A DNA stretch of 64,000 nucleotides from Streptomyces sp. BV286 (GCF_019090165.1 NZ_JAHRIB010000133.1:29484-93483), one strand, 5' to 3'. Numbered from the stretch's first letter, positions 51,266 through 60,843 are shown. Program-made: numbers and translations. The notes: generated from the letters alone by a model not told the origin.

Positions 51266-51724
51266 ATGGCACAGCGGACCTGTGCGGCCTCCTCGCGCAA
51301 CGGCGGGCGATCACCCGTCACCAGCATGGCGCTGGCGGCCCTGTTCGCCCTCCTCGGCGTACTCGGCCTGCAGAACGGCTCGGCGCAGGCTTCCCCGGGC
51401 ACGCCGACGCCGGTCGCCGCCGCCGTACATCACGGTCCGGCCGGCCCCGGAGGCGTCGCCCCGGCCAGGAGCGCCGCCGCCGACACCCGTAGCAGCACCG
51501 ACGACGCGTGCACCACGGACTGCGGCCAGCCACCCCGCGTGGGCCGGACCACCCAGGGTGAATGGCATGTCCCGTCGCCCGGCGGGGTGCCCGTACCGCC
51601 CGGGCCCGGACTCTGCCTGCCGGAGCCCGGGCCTCAACTGCCGCTCTCCCCCGGCACCCCGGCATCGCCACAGCCCTCCGCGTCCCACAGCGGGCGCGGC
51701 CCGCCGACTCCCACAGGCATCTGA
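51266..51724 (+). CDS. secreted proline-rich protein, unknown function
   Basis: 152 residues from ATG 51266 with aggaggagg 7 nt upstream. A signal peptide (S-M-A-L-A-A-L-F-A-L-L-G-V-L-G-L-Q-N-G-S-A-Q-A) precedes a low-complexity mature part rich in Pro, Gly and Ser with two closely spaced cysteines (D-A-C-T-T-D-C). No domain is recognised. It ends about 60 bp before secDF, so the two may be cotranscribed. Confidence 0.75.
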   Translation: MAQRTCAASSRNGGRSPVTSMALAALFALLGVLGLQNGSAQASPGTPTPVAAAVHHGPAGPGGVAPARSAAADTRSSTDDACTTDCGQPPRVGRTTQGEWHVPSPGGVPVPPGPGLCLPEPGPQLPLSPGTPASPQPSASHSGRGPPTPTGI

Positions 51725-51787
51725 CGTCACCCAGTCGATCCCCACCGCACCCTCGTCGAGGCTGCGGTATGCCTGTTGGAGGCACTC

Positions 51788-54070
51788 TTGACGCGCGCCA
51801 TCCGCGTGCGGGCGTTCTTCGCCCTGGCCGTACTCGCCCTCTCGCTCTTCGTCACCCTGACCGTGCCGGTCCGTCTCGGACTCGATCTGCGGGGCGGCAC
51901 ACAAATCGTGCTGGAAACCCGTGACTCCCCCACCGCCGAGGCCGACTCCGCGGCCACCGACCGAACTCTGGAAGTCCTGCGCCACCGCATCGACGCCCTC
52001 GGCGTCGCCGAGCCCACCATCGCCCGTTCCGGAGAGAACCGGATCATCGTCGAGCTCCCCGGTGTCCAGGACCCTCGCGAAGCCGCCGACGTCCTCGGCC
52101 GCACGGCCCAACTCGCCTTCCACCCGGTCCTCGGCACCGCCGACACCGGTGAGTCCTCACCGAACTCGCGGTCCGACGGACCGGCCGGCCGCGTCCTGCC
52201 CGACGAATCCGGACAGCCCGTGCGCCTCGGCCCCTCGGCGCTCACCGGCGCGGACGTCGACAGCGCCGAAGCACGCATCGAGCAGCAGAGCGGAGTCGGC
52301 TGGTACGTCGGTGTCAACTTCAAGGGGGCGGGCAGCGACGCCTGGGCCGAGCTGACCGGCGAGGCGGCATGTCACCCGGCCGGCGACCCGGCCCGCCGCG
52401 TCGCCATCGTCCTGGACGACAAGGTCATCTCCTCCCCCCAGGTCACCTCCACCGTCGCCTGCCGTACGGGTATCACCGGAGGATCCACCCAGATCAGCGG
52501 CTCCTTCAGCCGGGAGGAAGCCCGCGAACTGGGCCTCCTCATCAACGGCGGCGCACTTCCGGTACCGGTCGAGACCGTCGAACAGCGCACCGTCGGCCCC
52601 ACCCTGGGCGCCACAGCCATCGAGGCCAGCGCCCGGGCCGCCGTCATCGGTACCGCGCTGACCTCGCTGTTCATCATCGGCGTCTACCGGCTCCTCGGCG
52701 CCCTCGCCGCCCTGGCCCTGGCCTGCTACGGAGTCATCTCCTACGCGGCGCTGGCCGCACTCGGAGCCACCCTCACCCTCCCGGGACTCGCGGGATTCGT
52801 CCTCGCCATCGGCATGGCCGTCGACGCCAACGTCCTCGTCTTCGAACGTGCCCGCGAGGAATACGCGACCCGTCGGCAAAGGGGCCTGCGCGCCGCGCTC
52901 ACGGCCGGATTCCGCAACGCCTTCAGCGCCATCGCCGACTCCAACATCACCACTCTCATCGCCGCCGGTCTGCTCTTCTTCCTCGCGTCCGGGCCCGTGC
53001 GCGGCTTCGGTGTCACCCTGGGCATCGGTGTCCTGGCATCCATGCTCAGCGCCCTGGTGATCACGCGTGTCCTCGCGGACTACGCGGTCGCCCGACGATC
53101 CGTACGAAACCGTCCACGGCTGACCGGCATCGCGGACACCGGAAGGGTCCGTGACTGGCTCGTCCGCCGCAATCCCGACCTGATGCGCCGTCGGCGCGTC
53201 TGGCTGGCCGGGTCCGCCGCCGCCCTCGTCCTGGCCACCTCCGGCATCGTGGTCCGAGGGCTGAACTTCGGCGTCGAGTTCACCGGCGGGCGGCTCCTCG
53301 AGTACTCCGCCTCCGCGCCGGTCGACGCCGATCGCGCCCGAGACGCTCTGGCCGATGCCGGACTGCCCCGCGCGGTCGTGCAGACCTCCGGGGACGGGGG
53401 CCTCACCGTGCGCACCGACCAGCTGTCGAACGCGGAGGCCGCGAAGGTGGACGCGGCGATCGGCGACCTCGCCGGCGATGCCGAGAAGGTCCGCGACGAG
53501 CTCATCGGCCCCAGCCTCGGGGACGAACTGCGCAGGGGAGCTCTCATCGCCCTCGCCACGGCCCTCGCGGCCCAGTTGCTCTATCTCGCCGTTCGGTTCC
53601 GCTGGGCCTTCGGCACGTCGGCGGTCGCCGCGATGGCTCACGACGCGCTGATCCTCGTCGGCGTCTTCGCCTGGCTCGGCAAGCCGATCGACGGAGTCTT
53701 CCTCGCCGCGCTGCTGACAGTGATCGGATACTCGGTCAACGACTCGGTCGTCGTCTTCGACCGCATCAGGGAACTGTCGGCCGACAAGAGGAGGACGGAC
53801 TTCTCGGGCCTCGCCAACACGGCGATCCTGCAGACGCTCCCCCGTACGGTGAACACCGGAATGGGCGCGGTGTTCATCCTCGCCGCCCTCACTCTGCTGG
53901 GCGGCGACTCACTGACCGACTTCGCGCTCGCCCTGCTCATCGGCATCGTCGTCGGCACCTACTCCTCGATGTTCACCGCGGCACCCCTGGCCATCGAACT
54001 CCACGCCCGCAGCTCCCCGCCGCCCGGCCCCACGCACGAACCAGCCCCACGCGGAGCAGCCGTGACCTAG
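51788..54070 (+). CDS. secDF: fused SecD-SecF protein translocase subunit
   Basis: 760 residues from TTG 51788, which has ttggagg 5 nt upstream; the TTG at 51776 would lie in front of this site. The SecD half has D-L-R-G-G-T-Q-I-V-L-E and the periplasmic P1-like domain, followed by six helices with the G-M-A-V-D-A-N-V-L-V-F-E-R motif. The SecF half starts near F-T-G-G-R-L-L-E-Y-S and has Y-S-V-N-D-S-V-V-V-F-D-R-I-R-E. SecDF pulls translocating proteins using the proton gradient. Canonical streptomycete secD and secF are separate genes near ruvB and yajC, so this is likely a second, fused paralogue. Confidence 0.93.
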   Translation: MTRAIRVRAFFALAVLALSLFVTLTVPVRLGLDLRGGTQIVLETRDSPTAEADSAATDRTLEVLRHRIDALGVAEPTIARSGENRIIVELPGVQDPREAADVLGRTAQLAFHPVLGTADTGESSPNSRSDGPAGRVLPDESGQPVRLGPSALTGADVDSAEARIEQQSGVGWYVGVNFKGAGSDAWAELTGEAACHPAGDPARRVAIVLDDKVISSPQVTSTVACRTGITGGSTQISGSFSREEARELGLLINGGALPVPVETVEQRTVGPTLGATAIEASARAAVIGTALTSLFIIGVYRLLGALAALALACYGVISYAALAALGATLTLPGLAGFVLAIGMAVDANVLVFERAREEYATRRQRGLRAALTAGFRNAFSAIADSNITTLIAAGLLFFLASGPVRGFGVTLGIGVLASMLSALVITRVLADYAVARRSVRNRPRLTGIADTGRVRDWLVRRNPDLMRRRRVWLAGSAAALVLATSGIVVRGLNFGVEFTGGRLLEYSASAPVDADRARDALADAGLPRAVVQTSGDGGLTVRTDQLSNAEAAKVDAAIGDLAGDAEKVRDELIGPSLGDELRRGALIALATALAAQLLYLAVRFRWAFGTSAVAAMAHDALILVGVFAWLGKPIDGVFLAALLTVIGYSVNDSVVVFDRIRELSADKRRTDFSGLANTAILQTLPRTVNTGMGAVFILAALTLLGGDSLTDFALALLIGIVVGTYSSMFTAAPLAIELHARSSPPPGPTHEPAPRGAAVT

Positions 54071-54252
54071 AGACACAGCACAACCGGACTCCATCTGCGA
54101 CCTGGCCCTACGCGGTCGTTCGCGCCCGGTGCGACATCCCGGATCAGTGCCCTCGCACCGGGCGCTCCGACTGCTATCGTCCTGGCCCACCGAACGGGCA
54201 GTGGGAGGTGTCTTCCGCTGACGCCGACAGCGGGACGAAGGAGCGCTGCGCC

Positions 54253-55512
54253 ATGCGAGTCCTCTTGGTCGGAGCGGGAGGCGTCGGCACCGCCATCACC
54301 AGGATCGCGGCCCGTCGCCCCTTCTTCGAGCACATGGTCGTCGCCGATCACGACCCCGCGCGGGCCGAGTCGGCCGTCACGGCACTCGGGGAGAAGGGAT
54401 GCCGGTTCTCAGCGGCCCTGCTCGATGCCTCGGACACCGCGGGCGTACGGGCCGCCCTCGCCGAGCATCGCTGCGACGTCCTGCTCAATGCCACCGATCC
54501 CCGTTTCGTACTGCCGCTGTTCGACGCCGCACTCACTCATGGCGCCCATTACCTGGACATGGCGATGTCCCTGTCCCGGCCGCACCCGACCCGCCCCTAC
54601 CAGGAGTGCGGCGTGAAGCTGGGGGACGCGCAGTTCGCCCGGTCCGCCGAGTGGGAGGCGGCGGGCCGGCTCGCGCTCGTGGGCATGGGTGTGGAACCGG
54701 GCCTGTCGGACGTCTTCGCCCGCTATGCCGCCGACTTCCTCTTCGACGAGATCGAGGAGATCGGCATCCGTGACGGCGCCAACCTGGTCGTGGACGGATA
54801 CGACTTCGCCCCGTCGTTCAGCATCTGGACGACCATCGAGGAATGCCTCAACCCGCCGGTGGTCTACGAAGCCGAACGGGGCTGGTTCACCACCCCGCCC
54901 TTCAGCGAACCGGAGATCTTCGACTTCCCGGAAGGCATCGGTCCGGTGGAGTGCGTCAACGTCGAACACGAGGAAGTGCTGCTGATTCCACGGTGGTTGA
55001 AAGCCCGGCGGGTCACCTTCAAGTACGGGCTCGGCGACGAGTTCATCGGCGTCCTCCAGACCCTGCACAAACTGGGCCTGGACCGCACCGATCCGGTCAC
55101 CGTGAACGGCAGCACCGGCAAGGTCCCGGTCTCCCCGCGGGACGTGGTCGCCGCCTGTCTGCCTGATCCGGCCGGCCTCGGGGAGCGCATGCACGGCAAG
55201 ACGTGCGCGGGTACATGGGTCAAGGGAACCAAGGGCGGCCGCCCCCGGGAGGTCTACCTCTACCACGTGGTCGACAACCAGTGGTCGATGCGCGAATACG
55301 GCTCCCAGGCCGTGGTCTGGCAGACCGCCATCAACCCCGTGGCCGCTCTCGAACTCATCGCGTCGGGAGCCTGGCACGGACGCGGCGTGCTCGGCCCCGA
55401 AGCACTGCCTCCCCGCCCGTTCCTCGACCTGCTGACGGAGTACGGCTCCCCGTGGGGCATGCGCGAGGACACCGTCCCGCCCGGAAACGGCACCGGCCTC
55501 CCCGCCCCCTGA
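54253..55512 (+). CDS. saccharopine dehydrogenase-like oxidoreductase
   Basis: 419 residues from ATG 54253, with gaagga about 10 nt upstream. The Rossmann motif is V-L-L-V-G-A-G-G-V-G-T-A-I-T-R-I, followed by L-L-N-A-T-D-P-R-F-V and the Y-L-D-M-A region. The catalytic half G-M-G-V-E-P-G-L-S-D-V is usual for the lysine 6-dehydrogenase/saccharopine dehydrogenase group. It is a probable amino-acid oxidoreductase. The APC permease downstream may import its substrate. Confidence 0.88.
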   Translation: MRVLLVGAGGVGTAITRIAARRPFFEHMVVADHDPARAESAVTALGEKGCRFSAALLDASDTAGVRAALAEHRCDVLLNATDPRFVLPLFDAALTHGAHYLDMAMSLSRPHPTRPYQECGVKLGDAQFARSAEWEAAGRLALVGMGVEPGLSDVFARYAADFLFDEIEEIGIRDGANLVVDGYDFAPSFSIWTTIEECLNPPVVYEAERGWFTTPPFSEPEIFDFPEGIGPVECVNVEHEEVLLIPRWLKARRVTFKYGLGDEFIGVLQTLHKLGLDRTDPVTVNGSTGKVPVSPRDVVAACLPDPAGLGERMHGKTCAGTWVKGTKGGRPREVYLYHVVDNQWSMREYGSQAVVWQTAINPVAALELIASGAWHGRGVLGPEALPPRPFLDLLTEYGSPWGMREDTVPPGNGTGLPAP

Positions 55513-55693
55513 CTCCCGCCTGCCGGCCTCGGTCCCCCCTCTCCGCCGCCGCTCGTACGACCACGCACCGCCGGTGCCGACACACCCGTCGGCGCGTACC
55601 CGGGTGACATGCGTATCCAATCGAGCCTCAATGGCGTAAAACACACCACAACGCCCTGTTGTATGAACGCACGCACAACCGGAGCGAGGGAAC

Positions 55694-57187
55694 ATGACCA
55701 ACGGCATTCCGGACGCCCGCCCACCCGTCGGGTTGAAGGCCAACGCGATCGGGTTCGTCGACGCACTCGTCATCGGCCTCAACTCCACCTCCCCGGCGTA
55801 CTCGCTGGCGGCGGTCATCGGCCCGATCGTGGCGCTCGTGGGCATCTACGCCCCCGGCGTCATGATCGCCTCCTTCGTGCCGATGCTGCTGATCGCGTCG
55901 GCGTTCTACTACCTCAACAAGGTCGACCAGGACTGCGGCACGACCTTCTCCTGGGTCACCCGGGCCATGGGACCGTGGGCGGGCTGGCTCGGCGGCTGGG
56001 CCATCGCGATGACCGGCGTCCTGGTGGTCGGCTCGCTCGCCGACGTCGCCGTGAGTTTCGCGCTCCTCGCCTTCGGCCTCGACAGCTGGGCCGACAACGA
56101 CTTCGTACGCCAACTGCTCGCGGTCCTGCTCATCCTCGTGATGACAGCCGTGTGCGTCGTCGGCACAGAGGTCTCCGCCAAGGTGCAGAACGTCCTGATC
56201 CTCGCGCAGGTCGTCTGTCTGCTGGCCTTCGTCGTGGTGGCGCTGTACCGGGTCTACGCCGGCACGAGCACCTTCGATTCCGTCGAACCGTCCCTCACAT
56301 GGCTGGACCCCTTCGGGGCCGGCGGCGCGACGCTGACGGGAGCCCTGCTGCTGGGTGTGTTCATCTACTGGGGCTGGGAGTCCGCGGTCAATCTCACCGA
56401 GGAGGTCAAGGACTCCGCCACCGCTCCCGGCAAGGCAGGCATCTGGTCGACGGTCGTCCTGCTGGTGACCTATCTGTCGGTCGGTTTCGCGGTCGTGGCC
56501 TATGCCGGGCCGGCGTTCCTCGCCGAGAACGCCGACGAGGAGGAGTTCATCTTCGCCCTGCTCGCCGGCGAGGTGATGGGCGGCTGGGACTGGGTCGTAC
56601 TGCTCGCGGTGTCGACCTCCGCCCTGGCGTCGACGCAGACGACGATCATCCCGGCGTCGCGTACCGCACTGTCCATGGCACGTCGTCACGCGCTGCCCGC
56701 GCACTTCGGACACATCCACCCGCGGTTCCGTACACCCGACGTGAGTACGTGGTGGGTCGCCGGCATCGCCATCGCCTGGTACCTGGTCGTCAACCAGATC
56801 AGCACCAACGCCCTCTTCGACTCGCTCACCGCGTTGTCACTGCTCATCTCGTTCTACTACGCCCTCACAGGGGTCGCCTGCGCGGTCTACTACCGCCGCC
56901 ATCTGACCGAGAGCGTCCGCCACTTCGTCCTCATCGGCCTGGGCCCCCTGGCCGGCGCGGGACTGCTGGCGTGGCTGCTGGTGGAGTCGGTCTCCGACAT
57001 GTCCGACCCCGCGAACTCCTACAGCGGCGTCTCGTGGTTCGGGCTCGGCCCCCCGCTCGTCATCGGTATCGGGATCGCCCTCACAGGGGTGGTCCTCATG
57101 GCCGTACGGCGGCTGATGTCACCGCTCTTCTGGTCGGAACGCCCCGGTGTGGCCGACGCCGACCTCGTCCACGGCAAGGAGTTCTGA
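55694..57187 (+). CDS. APC-superfamily amino-acid/polyamine permease
   Basis: 497 residues from ATG 55694 with gagggaac upstream. About twelve membrane segments. The first unwound helix reads I-G-F-V-D-A-L-V-I-G-L-N-S-T-S-P-A-Y-S-L-A-A, typical of the APC fold, with W-G-W-E-S-A-V-N-L-T-E-E in TM6-7. It probably imports an amino acid or amine. It is followed at one base by a universal stress protein gene, so the two are cotranscribed. Confidence 0.92.
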   Translation: MTNGIPDARPPVGLKANAIGFVDALVIGLNSTSPAYSLAAVIGPIVALVGIYAPGVMIASFVPMLLIASAFYYLNKVDQDCGTTFSWVTRAMGPWAGWLGGWAIAMTGVLVVGSLADVAVSFALLAFGLDSWADNDFVRQLLAVLLILVMTAVCVVGTEVSAKVQNVLILAQVVCLLAFVVVALYRVYAGTSTFDSVEPSLTWLDPFGAGGATLTGALLLGVFIYWGWESAVNLTEEVKDSATAPGKAGIWSTVVLLVTYLSVGFAVVAYAGPAFLAENADEEEFIFALLAGEVMGGWDWVVLLAVSTSALASTQTTIIPASRTALSMARRHALPAHFGHIHPRFRTPDVSTWWVAGIAIAWYLVVNQISTNALFDSLTALSLLISFYYALTGVACAVYYRRHLTESVRHFVLIGLGPLAGAGLLAWLLVESVSDMSDPANSYSGVSWFGLGPPLVIGIGIALTGVVLMAVRRLMSPLFWSERPGVADADLVHGKEF

Positions 57188-57188
57188 G

Positions 57189-57620
57189 ATGTCGGTTGTC
57201 CTCGGATACGACGAGTCCCCCGGCGCGGCTCGCGCGCTGCGGGTCGCGATCGAGGTGTCCGCCGCGTTCGACGAACCCCTCGTGCTGGTCTACGGCGCCG
57301 CGGCCCCGGGAGCCTTGGGCGAGGAGTATGGGGCGCACCACGCAGCCGTCCGTGAGGCAGGGCGCCTCGCGCTCGACCACGCCGTCAGGGCGGCCGACGA
57401 GGCCGCGGTACGGACGACGGTCGAGATCATCGACCAGAAGCCCGCACAGGCGCTGATCGACGCCGCGGCGCGCCACGCGGCGCGGGTCATCGTGGTGGGC
57501 AGCTGGGGCGAGAGTCCGATGCGCGGGGCCCTGCTCGGCTCGACTCCCCACAAGCTGCTGCACCTGTCGAGCGTCCCGGTCCTCTGCGTACCGACGGAAC
57601 AGCCCGGTGCCACAGCGTGA
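57189..57620 (+). CDS. universal stress protein (UspA family)
   Basis: 143 residues from ATG 57189, one base after the permease stop. The single USP domain has V-L-G-Y-D-E-S-P-G-A at the start and I-V-V-G-S-W-G-E-S-P-M-R-G-A-L-L-G-S-T-P-H-K-L-L-H near the end, which fits the ATP-binding G-x2-G-x9-G-S/T motif. Fusion or coupling of USP to APC permeases is common and may regulate transport. It is the last gene before the degraded integrase. Confidence 0.92.
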   Translation: MSVVLGYDESPGAARALRVAIEVSAAFDEPLVLVYGAAAPGALGEEYGAHHAAVREAGRLALDHAVRAADEAAVRTTVEIIDQKPAQALIDAAARHAARVIVVGSWGESPMRGALLGSTPHKLLHLSSVPVLCVPTEQPGATA

Positions 57621-57668
57621 CCGCTCCCACGACGACCGATGTCATACCGGGCTCGTACCGTGTTCGGC

Positions 57669-59112
57669 ATGAGCCGACCCAAGTTAGGCAAGGCCACCAT
57701 CACACCGGGCGAGCCTGCCGCGATCTACTGCCGCATCTCGCACACCAAGGACGAGGATCAAACCGGAGTCGACCGGCAGGAACGCATCTGCCGGGAGATC
57801 GCCGAACGGCTTCAACTCCGTGTCGAGTCAGCCCACACCTACGTGGACAACAACCGCTCGGCTTGGCAGCGCAACCGCAAGCGGCCGGGTTGGGACGAGA
57901 TGCTCAAGACGACGGGGGACGGGGACATCCGGCATGTCATCGTCTACCACCCCGACCGCCTCATGAGGCAGCCGCGGGACCTCGAAGAACTGCTCTCCAT
58001 AGCCAACGACAAACACATCCTGCTGCGCGGCGAGGCGAACCGGCGCGATCTGTCGGACCCCGACGACCGGTTCATCCTCCGCATCGGGGTGGCGCACGCG
58101 TGCCGTTCCTCCGACGACACATCACGCCGTTTGAAGGACGCCCTCAAGGACAAAGCCCGCGAGGGCAACCCTGACGTGGGCAATCGCCCGTACGGCTACA
58201 CCAGGGACGGCCGCGCGATCGTCGAGGAGGAAGCGGAGATCGTCCGTGAGGTCTACCGCCGCTACTTGGACGGCGAGTCACCGAACCACCTGGCCCAGGA
58301 TCTCGCCGCACGCTCCATCCTCACCTCCAAGGGCAAGACCTGGAACCCCGAGAACGTTCGCCATCTCTTGTCGTCCCACTTCGTGGCCGGCCTGCGATTC
58401 CACCTGGGCGAAGAAGTGGCCGTCGGGACGTGGCCCGCCATCATCGACCGAGGCCAGTGGGACGAAGTTCAGCGGCTCCGGGAGTATCGCGCCCAACAGC
58501 ACAGAAACACGAAGAAGCGGCCGCCCAGGAACTACATCCTGCGCGAGGTCGCCACCTGCGCTTGCGGCGTACGCATGGCAGGCACGAACGCCGGCCGGTA
58601 CGCCTACTACCGGTGCAACCGTGCCGACGAGGTCGGCCAGCAGAAGTGCAATCGCGCTGTCGTGGCCGTACCTCTCGAAGCCTTCGTGCGAGACGTGGCG
58701 ATCAAGGTGCTGACCAAGCTGGACACCACAGGCTACGAGCCCGCCACAACCACGCGGCCCCAGGCCGATGTTGCCGCGGACGAGAAGGACCGGGCGAAGC
58801 TGGAGTAGCTGAAAGTGCTGTGGCTCAACGATGACGACTCCACGACGGCCGACTGCCAATCCATGCGCACGCCCATCCTCAAGCGGATGAAGGAGCGACA
58901 GCGGAAGACCGTCAAACGACCGGTCGCCGCCCTGGAGGGAATCGCCGAACCGGACGCCGAAGCGAACTGGGAGAGGTTGGAGTGGGAGGAGGACTACGCA
59001 CGCATGAACGCGATCTACCGATTTCGCCACGGTGGTCATCCGCCCGCCGACGAGGAAGGGCAGGGGGTTCGACACCGACCGGGTGGACATCAGGCCGAAC
59101 CCGCTCGACTAA
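57669..59112 (+). pseudogene. serine integrase broken by an amber codon and a frameshift
   Basis: The frame starts at ATG 57669 (M-S-R-P-K-L-G-K) and encodes a resolvase catalytic domain (A-I-Y-C-R-I-S, catalytic Ser about 24; V-Y-H-P-D-R-L-M-R), a recombinase domain (V-G-N-R-P-Y-G-Y-T) and a zinc ribbon (C-A-C-G-V-R-M, Y-Y-R-C-N-R-A-D). It is interrupted by TAG at 58806-58808 where family members carry Glu (L-E-E-L-K). It continues in frame as L-K-V-L-W-L-N-D-D-D-S-T. A frameshift near 59019-59025 then moves the rest, F-A-T-V-V-I-R-P-P-T-R-K-G, to another frame, ending at TAA 59110-59112. The catalytic region looks intact but the full-length protein is not made. Confidence 0.9.
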
Positions 59113-59122
59113 ATGTGCCGAC

Positions 59123-60277
59123 TCACCAGATGGGTACCAAGGAACCGCGCTCGGCGAAGTCGTGGCCTTCTTCGGGCTGGACGATAAAGACCCCGGATCC
59201 AGGCGGGTCCTCAACGGATGTTCTGCGGATGCGAGCCGTCCACTCAGGGGTGGGCCATCGTGTGTTGCTGTCCCAACGGATCCCTGCAAGATCGATCTCA
59301 ACAAGATCCACGGCAGTGAGGTCAGCGCCGACGAAGTTAGTTGCCGCGTCGGTCAGGTTTCCGTGAGCCTTGATGCAGTCACGAGCAAGGTCGTGGGCTT
59401 GAACGGGGTCGTGGGCGGGATCGCTGTTACGGGCTAGGTCGGGGGGGCGGACGAGGTCGCGAACGCGGGCGAGGGAGGAGGCCGGGTCACGGGCGGGGTC
59501 GAGGATTCGGGCAAGGTCGCGGGCAAGGTCGCGAATAGAGTCGCGGACGGGGTCTACGTCGTGGATGAAGTCCCGGGCACGGTCGCGGCGGACGACGAGA
59601 TAGCGGACGCGCTCGTCGGCGGTGAGGGTGTAGGTGTAACAACCGGTGCGGCGGGCGTTCAGGTTGCAGATGAAGTCGCGGACGCGGATGGGGACGAGGT
59701 AGCGCACACGGACGCGGGGGACGCGGCGCGCACAATCGAGGGCGTAGTCGAGGTCGCGGACTAGGTCGCGGGCGCCATCGAGGTTAAAACCGCGGGGGAG
59801 AGGGCGGCCGAGAGCGCGGCCGAGGGCCCGAGCGAGGGTGAGGTCGCGAACGAGGTCGCTGACGTGGTCGCGGTCGCGAGCGAGGGCCAGAGCTAGGTCG
59901 CGGTCGCGGGCACGAGCCAGGTCGCGGTCGCGGGCACGAGCTACGTCGCGGTCGAGAGCTAGGTCACGGTCGAGAACTAGGGCGGCAGTCTTCAGGAAAT
60001 CCGCGGCTTTCAGAAGGTCCTCGCGACGCCGGAGCCGCTCTTGCGGAGACGTGGTTTTCCAGCGAGCCGTCACGTCCGCCAGGCTCATACCCGTCACGCC
60101 GTCCTTGGCTGGAATCTCACCAGGACGAGGAACACCCAGAGCCGGAGCGGGAGGAGACGTAGCAGAACTCTTCGGCGCCGACATCAGGCTGGAAGCGTTC
60201 GGAGGAGGCCGGAAACCGGGGGAACGACGTGAAAGCACGGCCAGGACGCGGCCCACGAAGGAGTCGGCAGCGATCAT
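59123..60277 (-). CDS. Arg-Asp dipeptide-repeat protein with pentapeptide-like C-terminus
   Basis: 384 residues from ATG 60277 (M-I-A-A-D-S-F-V-G-R-V); an overlapping GTG at 60280 is possible. The protein has a conserved non-repetitive N-terminus (A-D-V-T-A-R-W-K-T-T-S-P-Q-E-R-L-R-R-R-E-D-L-L-K-A). A long central region follows, built of R-D-L-A/R-D-R-D units with runs of A-R and D-L. The C-terminal module N-F-V-G-A-D-L-T-A-V-D-L-V-E-I-D-L-A-G-I is pentapeptide-repeat-like, ending in a Trp/Pro-rich tail. Function is unknown. It is translationally coupled to the membrane protein upstream. Confidence 0.75.
   Translation of the reverse strand: MIAADSFVGRVLAVLSRRSPGFRPPPNASSLMSAPKSSATSPPAPALGVPRPGEIPAKDGVTGMSLADVTARWKTTSPQERLRRREDLLKAADFLKTAALVLDRDLALDRDVARARDRDLARARDRDLALALARDRDHVSDLVRDLTLARALGRALGRPLPRGFNLDGARDLVRDLDYALDCARRVPRVRVRYLVPIRVRDFICNLNARRTGCYTYTLTADERVRYLVVRRDRARDFIHDVDPVRDSIRDLARDLARILDPARDPASSLARVRDLVRPPDLARNSDPAHDPVQAHDLARDCIKAHGNLTDAATNFVGADLTAVDLVEIDLAGIRWDSNTRWPTPEWTARIRRTSVEDPPGSGVFIVQPEEGHDFAERGSLVPIW
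59895..59978. repeat. tandem repeats in the Arg-Asp coding region
   Basis: Two 24-nt units (59895-59918 and 59919-59942) differ at one base and are followed by two related 18-nt units (59943-59960 and 59961-59978). More diverged copies with ggtcgcggg-type cores extend through 59450-59890. The tandem array underlies the alternating Arg-Asp pattern and keeps several frames open. Confidence 0.85.
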
Positions 60278-60843
60278 CACGCCACACCTCCTCCGCTCGT
60301 CGGATCCTGCTGTGCGGCAACGCCCGTGACCGGCTGAGGATTCCCCGGTGGCGGGCTACCCGTCTGGGGCCCCGGCAGAGCGCCATTTACCTGCCCAGGG
60401 CCGGGCTGCTGCCCGTTTTGTTGGAGAGCCTGAGTTTGCTGCTGTGCCTCCTCCACAACTCCTCCCAGAGCAGCCCGACCCGCGCTCTTAACCATCAACG
60501 GCACCAGTGTGGTGATCTGCTGGACAGCCGACAGGGCGCCCAGCCCGATGAGGAACGCCACCAACGGATTCATGCTCTGCGGATAGGTGGCTGCCACGAC
60601 ACCAGTCAGAGCTCCGCTGACGAGCAGCCGCAGCACCCCGGCGACGCAATACGCCTTCCAACCGGGTGCGGGTAGGAGCTCCTCGCCAGGCCGCACATCA
60701 GATCGGCGCTGGGGCGGATCGATCGTGTCCGACTGAACGTTCCATGGCATCTGGCGGTGCCATCTGATGGACTTTATGACGTCGACGGCCTCCATCGCGG
60801 CGCCTCCGGCCGCTCCCAACACCGCCGCCATGAACCAATCCAT
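60277..60843 (-). CDS. membrane protein with Gln/Pro-rich tail, paired with the Arg-Asp protein
   Basis: 188 residues from ATG 60843. Hydrophobic segments are at M-A-A-V-L-G-A-A-G-G-A-A-M-E-A (N-terminal), V-L-R-L-L-V-S-G-A-L-T-G-V-V-A-A and P-L-V-A-F-L-I-G-L-G-A-L-S-A-V. The C-terminal 60 residues are Gln/Gly/Pro-rich and likely disordered. Its stop overlaps the start of the next minus-strand gene (TGATG). No family is recognised. I infer a two-protein unit at the membrane. Confidence 0.78.
   Translation of the reverse strand: MDWFMAAVLGAAGGAAMEAVDVIKSIRWHRQMPWNVQSDTIDPPQRRSDVRPGEELLPAPGWKAYCVAGVLRLLVSGALTGVVAATYPQSMNPLVAFLIGLGALSAVQQITTLVPLMVKSAGRAALGGVVEEAQQQTQALQQNGQQPGPGQVNGALPGPQTGSPPPGNPQPVTGVAAQQDPTSGGGVA

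Noticed and set aside
59450..60000. CRISPR-like array
   Set aside because: The repeats are contiguous, degenerate and in coding frame with no unique spacers; they are protein-coding tandem repeats.
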